A stretch of DNA of 5,311 nt, taken from Streptosporangiaceae bacterium (lineage in GTDB: Bacteria > Actinomycetota > Actinomycetes > Streptosporangiales > Streptosporangiaceae). How positions within the stretch are numbered: position 1 is the first letter of the stretch; every line of letters begins with the position of its first letter. Where the stretch lies: positions 1-5,311 of the forward strand of contig JASIBM010000007.1 of NCBI GenBank assembly GCA_030045175.1, in the 5' to 3' direction. Under the pieces are notes generated by a model that had not been told where the DNA came from, searched no databases, and saw nothing but the letters and a program-made list of their open reading frames with translations. This document shows positions 1 through 4,892 of this stretch, piece after piece. A program made the position numbers and the translations under genes.

Positions 1-228
1 CGAGTCGGTCAGCCGCCCGAAGTAGTGGCGCGAGAGCTGGTCGGCGCGGTAGGCAGGCAGGCCGAGCGCGGCCACGGCGGCGCGGCGAGCGTCGGCGTCC
101 AGGTCAGCCAGGTGCTGTGCTGGTCGCTGGCGCGGGCGCTGTGCTGACCCAGGGGGACCCTCTGCTGGCCGGGGGGCACCCCCGGGCCCCCGATGGCCCG
201 GATCCCCCCGCAGCTGAAGAACTCGCAC
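1..228 (-). CDS. rlmN: RlmN, 23S rRNA/tRNA adenine-C2 methyltransferase, N-terminal part (cut by window edge)
   Basis: RlmN is a cytoplasmic radical-SAM enzyme that methylates C2 of an adenine in 23S rRNA and in some tRNAs. Only the first 76 codons are present; the reading frame is open through base 1, and the radical-SAM domain with its CxxxCxxC cysteines lies outside. Recognition rests on residues 39-76: HLADLDADARR, then LPAYRADQLSRHYFGRLTDS, which is the typical N-terminal helical domain of actinobacterial RlmN. Residues 1-38 are a Gly/Pro/Arg-rich, probably disordered leader, as is common before the HLADL motif in this group. The GTG start was chosen because GAGGAG stands 4 bases upstream; another in-frame GTG at 250-252 has no such site, and an in-frame stop lies further up at about 316-318. 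The gene has the same orientation as cdsA but is separated from it by a plus-strand gene, so it probably has its own promoter. The family call is secure from the matched segment; the exact start is less sure. Confidence 0.85.
   Translation of the reverse strand, partial: MRVLQLRGDPGHRGPGGAPRPAEGPPGSAQRPRQRPAQHLADLDADARRAAVAALGLPAYRADQLSRHYFGRLTDS
169..185. other. Very GC-rich hairpin inside the 5' coding end of rlmN
   Basis: CCGGGGG and CCCCCGG form a perfect 7-bp all-G/C stem around a 3-base loop (176-178). In rlmN mRNA it falls about 40-60 bases after the start codon, within the codons of the Gly/Pro-rich leader. It is not followed by a T-run on either strand, so it does not look like a terminator. 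An effect on translation or mRNA stability is possible but only inferred; it may simply reflect Gly/Pro codons in a high-GC genome. Confidence 0.5.
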
Positions 229-232
229 CGAA

Positions 233-238
233 CTCCTC
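233..238 (-). promoter_or_regulatory. Shine-Dalgarno site setting the rlmN GTG start
   Basis: On the minus strand this reads GAGGAG and lies 4 bases before the GTG at 228-226. The spacing is slightly short, but no other in-frame start in this region has a comparable purine run, so it decides the start call. Confidence 0.55.
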
Positions 239-254
239 GCCGGAATAGCCACAG

Positions 255-286
255 TTGCCGCGTGATCGGCCTGATGTGGATAGATT
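255..286 (+). promoter_or_regulatory. Candidate promoter for the SUFU-like gene
   Basis: TTGCCG (255-260) resembles a -35 box. Downstream are two overlapping candidate -10 boxes: GATAGA (279-284, 18-base spacer) and TAGATT (281-286, 20-base spacer, fitting the actinobacterial TANNNT pattern). Transcription would start near 291-295, next to the ATG at 295. The region is the gap between divergent rlmN and the SUFU-like gene, where a promoter is expected. It is a pattern match by eye only, and the spacers are longer than ideal. Confidence 0.3.
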
Positions 287-294
287 TCGTTGCT

Positions 295-1416
295 ATGCAG
301 AGCATGCGTGGCAGGTCAGGTCACCCCAGGATAGCCGCCCACCCAGGACAGCCGGTCACGCTGCTCGACAGTGAGAGCCCGTACCGCAGCAGACGGCTGG
401 TCGTGGAGTACGACGGCTGGACCTCCGCCGCCTATATGTACGACGCGACCGACCCGATCGCCGCCACCTGGCTCGCCAATCATCGCAAGGCCCCGGCGGA
501 CATCGACCTCACCATGCTCGACGCCGGCCAGGCGCCCGAGATGCCAGAGGGCTACACCAAGCACCCCGACGGCCGCGAGCCCCTTGACGCGCAGGCGCTG
601 CGCGCGGTCTGGTTCGAGGAGGGCGACGGGGTGGCCCTGTTCGAGGGCTACGAGTTGCTCGCCGTCATCCCAGGCTGGTCGAACATGTCCAAGGGCATGC
701 CCGGCTACAGCAGGGACGTGATCGGGCAGACGCCGTTCGGCTGGGCGCTCGACGATGCCATCGCCGGGCTTGGCCAGCGGGTGGCCGAGGCCACGGACTT
801 CTGGCGGTGGCGGCTCGATCCCAGCGCCTGGGACCAGTTCAGGCAGGGCATGCTCGGTCACCTGCTCGACCGGCTCGGTCCCGGCGCGCGTTACTGGGAC
901 GTGTCGGGCGGCAGGCAGCCGCTGGTCGGCGTGTCCGAGCGGCCGCCGACCGGCCGGCGCTCCTTCACCGTGCTCACCACGGTCGGGATGAGCTGCCAGC
1001 GCATGCCGGTCGTCGAGCAGACCGGCGCTGGCGCCAGGTCGAGGTCCAAGGTCGAGCTTGCCGTGGCCACGACCATGCCGGCCAACCAGGTGGGCACGAT
1101 CTTCAGGTGGCTGGCGCAGTACCCGTGGCACGAGGTGAGCTGGCTGAGCAGCGGCCAGACGCTGCCCTGGTATCAGGGGACGGCCACGTTCCCGCTGGGC
1201 GGCGGCCACGAGGCCGTGCTTTTCCTCGACAACCCGTCCAGGCTGCTCGGGCCCGACGTGCCTGACCTGTCCGGGTTCACCGTGGCCAGCGAGCCGGTCA
1301 AGTGGCTGTGGCTCATTCCGATCTCGAACCGAGAGCGCCTGATCGCCGAGAGCCGCGGCGCGGCCAGCCTGATCAATCAGATGGCATCGCAGAGCCGGAG
1401 TTGGGTGGTCGGCTAA
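295..1416 (+). CDS. Suppressor-of-fused (SUFU-like) domain protein
   Basis: The product is about 373 residues, soluble, with no signal peptide or membrane segment. The C-terminal part (about 220-362) looks like a SUFU domain: TTVGMSCQRMP at 228-238, a hydrophobic strand KVELAVAT at 252-259, WLAQYPW at 272-278, GQTLPW at 287-292, and the hallmark KWLWLIPIS at 336-344 followed by a charged helix. Residues about 28-156 form a separate N-terminal region with GYTKHPDGR, WFEEGDGVAL and GMPGYSRDVIGQTPF, which I recognise as typical of long actinobacterial relatives but cannot assign a function. SUFU-like domains occur in bacteria as proteins of unknown role and as immunity proteins to polymorphic toxins; no toxin gene is visible here. 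It is the only plus-strand gene, convergent with cdsA and divergent from rlmN. The start is uncertain: ATG 193 and 274 are also in frame, but 193 would overlap rlmN; ATG 304 is equally possible. None has a clear Shine-Dalgarno site, and 295 fits a leaderless transcript. Confidence 0.72.
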   Translation: MQSMRGRSGHPRIAAHPGQPVTLLDSESPYRSRRLVVEYDGWTSAAYMYDATDPIAATWLANHRKAPADIDLTMLDAGQAPEMPEGYTKHPDGREPLDAQALRAVWFEEGDGVALFEGYELLAVIPGWSNMSKGMPGYSRDVIGQTPFGWALDDAIAGLGQRVAEATDFWRWRLDPSAWDQFRQGMLGHLLDRLGPGARYWDVSGGRQPLVGVSERPPTGRRSFTVLTTVGMSCQRMPVVEQTGAGARSRSKVELAVATTMPANQVGTIFRWLAQYPWHEVSWLSSGQTLPWYQGTATFPLGGGHEAVLFLDNPSRLLGPDVPDLSGFTVASEPVKWLWLIPISNRERLIAESRGAASLINQMASQSRSWVVG

Positions 1417-1434
1417 CTCCGGGCTGAACGGGCA

Positions 1435-1506
1435 AGGCGAGCGGGAAGACCGCGCGATCGAGCCAAAGGCGGCGCCCTGAAGGGCGCCCGGAGGCGAGCG
1501 GGAAGA
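1435..1506. repeat. 15-bp direct repeat pair flanking the convergent hairpin
   Basis: AGGCGAGCGGGAAGA occurs exactly at 1435-1449 and again at 1492-1506, 57 bases apart. The second copy abuts the cdsA stop codon, and a GCGCG follows both copies within a few bases. The two copies bracket the hairpin at 1471-1488. They could come from a local duplication or be members of a dispersed intergenic repeat; the window alone cannot tell. Confidence 0.75.
1471..1488. terminator. Hairpin between convergent SUFU-like gene and cdsA, possible bidirectional terminator
   Basis: GGCGCCC-TGAA-GGGCGCC is a perfect 7-bp G/C stem with a 4-base loop. It lies 55 bases after the SUFU-like stop and 18 bases after the cdsA stop, where both transcripts should end. 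There is no T-tract on either side, which is common for actinobacterial terminator hairpins but lowers certainty. Confidence 0.5.
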
Positions 1507-2334
1507 TCAGCGCGTCGGCAGGAAGACGCTCATCAGCAGCCAGGACACCGGCGCGACCATGAGCAGCGAGTCCAGCCGGTCGAGAGCGCCACCGTGGCCG
1601 GGCAAGATCGAGGACATGTCCTTCGTCTCAAGCTCGCGCTTGATGGTCGACTCCACCAGGTCGCCGAGGACTGCCGCCGCGGTGGCGCCAGCGCCGAGGA
1701 TCAGGCCGCTCCACCACGAGCCGTGCAGCATCAGGGTCATCCCCACCCCGCCCGCGGCCAGGCAGAAGATCGCCGACCCGGCCAGGCCCTCCCAGGTCTT
1801 CTTCGGGCTGATCGCGGGCGCCATCGGATGGCGGCCGAACAGGATGCCAGCGAAGTAGCCACCGGAGTCGCAGCAGACGGTAAGGATCACGAACAGCAGC
1901 ACGCGGTACTGCCCGTCGGGCTCGGCCAGCATCAACGCGACCGTCGCCGCGATCGTGGGCAGGTAGAGCACGGCGAACGCCCCCGCTGTGATGTCGCGCA
2001 CGAAGCCGTCGGTGCCAGCGGGCAGCCGCCACACCAAGATCGCGATGAACGTCACGACGAGGGCGGCCATGGCAGGCAAGGCGCCCCAGTGGTATGCCAC
2101 CGCGACCATCGCAGCACCGCCGGCCGCGACGGGGATGAGCGGCAGCTTGACCTGCTTGCTCGCGAGGGCCGTGCTGAGCTCCCACAAGCCCGCTCCGACC
2201 AGCGCCGCCACGAGTATAAGGAAAGTGACCTTGACCGTCAGCAGGGTGAGGACCACGAGCCCGCCCAGGGCCACTCCGACCGCCAGCGCGACTGGCAGGT
2301 TGCGGCCGGTATGGATGGTCCTGCGCTCGCTCAC
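1507..2334 (-). CDS. cdsA: CdsA, phosphatidate cytidylyltransferase (CDP-diacylglycerol synthase)
   Basis: This integral membrane enzyme makes CDP-diacylglycerol and pyrophosphate from CTP and phosphatidic acid, the branch point to phosphatidylinositol, phosphatidylglycerol, cardiolipin and phosphatidylethanolamine. The 275-residue protein has the family's usual length and is built from successive hydrophobic segments (for example about 13-33, 36-52, 64-80, 86-102, 118-136, 145-155, 184-204, 209-225, 256-272). The C-terminal family signature is present at 229-255: S229, K232-R233, K238-D239, P245-G-H247-G-G and D252-R253-L-D255, which bind metal and substrate. Residue 250 is Ala where the family pattern usually has a larger hydrophobic residue. 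CDSGGYFAG (155-163) and SPKKTWEG (176-183) are further family motifs. The start is a GTG with a strong purine-rich site 8 bases upstream. It follows frr after 107 bp and converges with the SUFU-like gene. Confidence 0.96.
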   Translation of the reverse strand: MSERRTIHTGRNLPVALAVGVALGGLVVLTLLTVKVTFLILVAALVGAGLWELSTALASKQVKLPLIPVAAGGAAMVAVAYHWGALPAMAALVVTFIAILVWRLPAGTDGFVRDITAGAFAVLYLPTIAATVALMLAEPDGQYRVLLFVILTVCCDSGGYFAGILFGRHPMAPAISPKKTWEGLAGSAIFCLAAGGVGMTLMLHGSWWSGLILGAGATAAAVLGDLVESTIKRELETKDMSSILPGHGGALDRLDSLLMVAPVSWLLMSVFLPTR

Positions 2335-2342
2335 GCGGTTTG

Positions 2343-2351
2343 CCTTCCCCT
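2343..2351 (-). promoter_or_regulatory. Shine-Dalgarno site supporting the cdsA GTG start
   Basis: The minus strand reads AGGGGAAGG, ending 8 bases before the GTG at 2334-2332. It supports a non-ATG start for cdsA. Confidence 0.7.
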
Positions 2352-2442
2352 GAGGGCGAGATTGCTCGTCTTTGAGAGGTAAAGCTATACCTTGAGCTCA
2401 GCTGAACTTGATCTGACCTTGGCTGGCCGCTAGCGACTGCGG

Positions 2443-3000
2443 CTAGACCTCCAGCAACTCCGCTTCCTTGTGCTTGAGCAGCTCATCGACTTGCGCCACG
2501 TATGCCTGCGTGAGCTTGTCTAGCTCGCCCTCGGCGCGTCGTCCCTCGTCCTCGCCGGTGTCGCCGTTCTTGACGAGCTTGTCAATGGCGTCCTTGGCGT
2601 GCCTTCGGATGTTCCTGATCGACACCCTGCCATCCTCGGCTTTGTGCCTGGCGACCTTGATATAGTCCCTGCGCCGCTCCTCGGACAGCTCAGGGAAGAT
2701 CACGCGGATGATCGTGCCATCATTCGACGGGTTGACGCCTAGGTCGCTGTTGCGTATCGCCCTTTCGATCGCGGACAAAGATGCTTTGTCGAACGGCTGG
2801 ATCACGACCATTCTCGGCTCTGGCATGTGGAACGACGCCAGCTGATTGACTGGCGTCTGGGTTCCGTAGTACTCGGCCGTGATCTTGTTGAACATCGACG
2901 CATGCGCGCGGCCGGTCCTGATATTCGCAAAATCCTCTTTGGCGACCGCGACGGCCTTCTCCATTTTCTCCTCGGCCTCTAGAAGAGTGTCGTCAATCAT
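2443..3000 (-). CDS. frr: Ribosome recycling factor (RRF)
   Basis: RRF works with EF-G in the cytoplasm to split the post-termination ribosome complex after peptide release. The 185-residue protein is exactly family length. Domain I, the three-helix bundle, is made of residues about 1-30 and 105-185; domain II, the small beta domain, is about 31-104. Recognisable blocks are NIRTGRA (26-32), EYYGTQTPVNQLAS (43-56), VIQPFDK (66-72), NSDLGVNPSNDG (84-95) and GRVSIRNIRR (124-133), which carries R129 and R132, conserved residues that contact the ribosome. The ATG has GAGGAG 5 bases upstream. It lies 43 bp after pyrH, the usual neighbour, consistent with one operon. Base composition in its 5' half is lower in GC than in neighbouring genes (31 of 60 bases G/C at 2881-2940), but the protein is entirely normal. 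Confidence 0.98.
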   Translation of the reverse strand: MIDDTLLEAEEKMEKAVAVAKEDFANIRTGRAHASMFNKITAEYYGTQTPVNQLASFHMPEPRMVVIQPFDKASLSAIERAIRNSDLGVNPSNDGTIIRVIFPELSEERRRDYIKVARHKAEDGRVSIRNIRRHAKDAIDKLVKNGDTGEDEGRRAEGELDKLTQAYVAQVDELLKHKEAELLEV

Positions 3001-3005
3001 TGCGG

Positions 3006-3011
3006 CTCCTC
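3006..3011 (-). promoter_or_regulatory. Shine-Dalgarno site of frr
   Basis: The minus strand reads GAGGAG, 5 bases before the ATG at 3000-2998. A strong dedicated site in the pyrH-frr gap suggests that frr is initiated independently rather than by translational coupling. Confidence 0.7.
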
Positions 3012-3027
3012 AGTATTGCGAACTTCT

Positions 3028-3060
3028 CAGTGCCCGTCTCAGTTCAGCGCAGTGCCCGTC
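3028..3060. repeat. 11-bp direct repeat spanning the pyrH stop codon
   Basis: CAGTGCCCGTC occurs exactly at 3028-3038 and 3050-3060, a 22-base period. One copy lies within the last pyrH codons and the other just after the stop (3046-3044). It may be the trace of a small duplication connected with the unusual pyrH C-terminal tail. Confidence 0.6.
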
Positions 3061-3904
3061 CTTGCCGTGCCTGGCCCTCACGCGCCCGCCCGTTCCTCCC
3101 GCGGCCGTTCCTGCCGATCAGCGTGCCGATCCGCTCCCCGCGGACGGCTCGCACCACGTTGCCCGTGCCCAGCAGGTCGAACACGACGATCGGCAGGTCA
3201 TTGTCCATACACAGGCTAACGGCTGTCGCGTCCATGAACTTCAGCTCGCGACGAAGCACCTCGCTGTAATCCAGTTCTTCGATCAGGTCCGCGTCCGGCG
3301 TCTTGCGCGGGTCAGCGTCGTAGACGCCGGCGACCTGGGTGCCCTTGAGCACCGCCTCCGCTCCGATCTCCAGCGCCCGCTGCGCCGCGCAGGTGTCGGT
3401 GGAGAAGAACGGGGCGCCAAGGCCCGCGCCGAAGATCACGATCCGGCCCTTCTCCAGGTGCCTGATCGCCCGGCGGGGTATGTAGGGCTCGGCCACCTGG
3501 CCCATGGTGATCGCCGTCTGGACCCTGGTCTCCACGCCGAGCTTCTCGAGCACGTCCTGCAGGGCCAGGCAGTTGATCACGGTGCCGAGCATGCCCATGT
3601 AGTCGGCACGTGAACGATCGATCCCGCTTGCCGACAACGCCGCGCCGCGGAACATGTTCCCGCCGCCGACAACGACTGCCACCTGAACGCCGAGCCGGGT
3701 GGCGTCCCTTATCTCGCGGGCCAGGTGCGAGACGACCTCGGGTGCGATGCCAAGGCCCGCTCCGCCCGCGAAAGCCTCACCGGACAGCTTGAGCACGACG
3801 CGGTGCCAGGACGGCAGCTCGTCGTCCCTGACGGCCTCAGGGCTAGCCGCCTCGCGCCCGCCGGCCCGGCCCGCGCCATCGCCCGACCCGGCGGCGTCAG
3901 GCAT
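3044..3904 (-). CDS. pyrH: UMP kinase (UMPK) with extra N- and C-terminal tails
   Basis: Bacterial UMP kinase, a hexameric amino-acid-kinase-fold enzyme, phosphorylates UMP to UDP with ATP and feeds UTP and CTP synthesis. From the chosen start the protein is 286 residues, against about 240 for a typical family member. The core runs from about 34 to 263: KLSGEAF (39-45) and GGGNMFRG (80-87) for nucleotide and phosphate binding, DYMGMLGT (101-108), ITMGQVAEPYIP (132-143), IFGAG (157-161), PFFSTDT (165-171) and GVYDADPRK (193-201). Residues 1-33 are a Gly/Ala/charged leader. Residues about 264-286 are a basic Arg/Gly/Asn tail beyond the usual end at GERIGTLI, partly encoded by two 15-base units (RNGRG then RNGRA). 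The ATG at 3904 has GGGAGG 6 bases upstream; another in-frame ATG at 3925 has only a weak, too-close site. It sits between tsf (39-bp gap) and frr (43 bp). The enzyme call is very secure; the tails' role is unknown. Confidence 0.96.
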   Translation of the reverse strand: MPDAAGSGDGAGRAGGREAASPEAVRDDELPSWHRVVLKLSGEAFAGGAGLGIAPEVVSHLAREIRDATRLGVQVAVVVGGGNMFRGAALSASGIDRSRADYMGMLGTVINCLALQDVLEKLGVETRVQTAITMGQVAEPYIPRRAIRHLEKGRIVIFGAGLGAPFFSTDTCAAQRALEIGAEAVLKGTQVAGVYDADPRKTPDADLIEELDYSEVLRRELKFMDATAVSLCMDNDLPIVVFDLLGTGNVVRAVRGERIGTLIGRNGRGRNGRAREGQARQGRALR

Positions 3905-3910
3905 GGCGGG

Positions 3911-3918
3911 CCTCCCTC
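3911..3918 (-). promoter_or_regulatory. Shine-Dalgarno site choosing the pyrH start at 3904
   Basis: The minus strand reads GAGGGAGG, 6 bases before the ATG at 3904-3902. It lies inside the longer alternative reading from ATG 3925, which has only GGTGG 4 bases upstream, so the shorter start is preferred. Confidence 0.65.
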
Positions 3919-3943
3919 GCCTCATAAGCCACCGGGCACGAGC

Positions 3944-4783
3944 TCAACTGGCCTGGCCGATCTGGAATCGGGCGAAGCCCTTGACCGTCGCGCCCGACTC
4001 GGCGAGCAGTTGCTTCACCGACTTCTTCGGATCGCGCACCGATGGCTGCTCGACCAGCACGACATCCTTGAAGAACGCGTTCAGCCGGCCCTCCACGATC
4101 TTGGGTATCGCCTGCTCTGGCTTGCCCTCGTCGCGAGTCACCTGCTCGGCGATCCGCTGCTCGTTGGCGACCACGTCGGCGGGAACCTCGTCCCTGGTGA
4201 TGTACTGCGGCCGCATGGCGGCGACCTGGTGTGCTACGTCGAGCGCGACGCCGGCGCCTGCCTCGTCGATGTCGACGAGCACGCCCAGGCTGGGCGGCAG
4301 CCCAGGATCGGACTTATGCAGGTAACTGACGATGTAGCCGCCTGCGTAGGCGGCGAACCTGCCGAGTTCCAGCTTCTCCTTGAGGGTCGCGCTGGCTTCC
4401 TCGATCAGGTCGGCTGCGGTCTGCGCGTCCCTGACCGGCAGGCCGAGCACGGCGAGCCGGTCGGTGACGCCCGCCGCCAGCGCCGCTCGCGCGATGTCGG
4501 CAGCGACCTGCTGGAAAATGTCCGTCTTCGCGACGAAGTCGGTCTCGCAGTTCAACTCGAGTAGCACGCCAGCGCTGTTCCCCGTCAGGGCGGCGGTAAC
4601 CAGCCCGTTGGCCGCCGTGCGGCCGGCCCGCTTGCCGACGTCCTTGGCGCCCTTGATGCGCAGCGCCTCGACCGCGGCCTCCATGTCACCATCGGCCTCA
4701 ACGAGCGCATTCTTGCAATCGAGCATTCCGGCCCCGGTCAGGTCGCGGAGCCGCTTCACGTCTGCGGCGCTGTAGTTCGCCAT
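3944..4783 (-). CDS. tsf: Elongation factor Ts (EF-Ts)
   Basis: EF-Ts is the cytoplasmic nucleotide-exchange factor that releases GDP from EF-Tu so that it can reload with GTP. The protein has 279 residues, normal for actinobacteria. The N-terminal UBA-like module (about 1-50) holds family signature 1, LRDLTGAGMLDCKNAL (12-27). Signature 2, ELNCETDFVAK (76-86), includes T81-D82-F83-V84, the motif that contacts EF-Tu. The rest covers the dimerisation/core domain, with GGYIVSYLH (148-156) and LNAFFKDVVLVEQPSV (234-249) as typical blocks. The ATG is preceded by GAGAAGAGG (minus strand, 4794-4786), which gives a usable though close Shine-Dalgarno site. It follows rpsB after 109 bp, the standard pairing, and precedes pyrH. 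Confidence 0.98.
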   Translation of the reverse strand: MANYSAADVKRLRDLTGAGMLDCKNALVEADGDMEAAVEALRIKGAKDVGKRAGRTAANGLVTAALTGNSAGVLLELNCETDFVAKTDIFQQVAADIARAALAAGVTDRLAVLGLPVRDAQTAADLIEEASATLKEKLELGRFAAYAGGYIVSYLHKSDPGLPPSLGVLVDIDEAGAGVALDVAHQVAAMRPQYITRDEVPADVVANEQRIAEQVTRDEGKPEQAIPKIVEGRLNAFFKDVVLVEQPSVRDPKKSVKQLLAESGATVKGFARFQIGQAS

Positions 4784-4892
4784 GTCCTCTTCTCTCGCAG
4801 TTTCTGGGTCATAACCGGCTCGCCGGCGTTACCCGTGCTCAAACTCGCAGGGCCCGGCCTGGCGCGCCCGGCTCCGCTGGCTGTCGCCCTGA

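Noticed and set aside
193..294. Longest possible start (ATG 193) for the SUFU-like gene
   Set aside because: It would overlap the 5' coding end of divergent rlmN by 36 bases, lacks a ribosome site, and adds residues unlike the conserved protein.
316..1209. Long open frame on the minus strand opposite the SUFU-like gene (297 codons)
   Set aside because: High-GC DNA keeps antisense frames open. The translation is a low-complexity His/Arg/Gly/Pro/Ala mix without family motifs, and the plus strand has a recognisable domain here.
1594..2382. Long plus-strand open frame opposite cdsA (262 codons)
   Set aside because: It mirrors the strongly supported cdsA. The product is a Gln/Arg/His/Asp-rich string with no motif and no convincing start site.
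2382..2412. TATAGC/TAGCTT box upstream of cdsA on the minus strand, next to the palindrome TGAGCTCA (2393-2400)
   Set aside because: The -10-like bases are suggestive, but no acceptable -35 box lies at proper spacing, and the short palindrome is not enough for an operator call.
2423..2446. Hairpin at the frr stop (GCCGC / GCGGC stem)
   Set aside because: The stem is only 5 bp with an 8-base loop, contains an A-C mismatch when extended in the frr mRNA, and has no T-run; too weak for a terminator between genes likely to be co-transcribed.
3725..4564. Plus-strand open frame of 279 codons opposite pyrH and tsf
   Set aside because: It spans two well-identified genes on the other strand and their spacer, which is not expected of a real gene, and its translation resembles no family.
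4857..4872. Imperfect palindrome around GGCGCGCC in the rpsB-tsf spacer, considered as an attenuator
   Set aside because: Short, mismatched and without a T-tract; such GC palindromes arise often by chance at this base composition.
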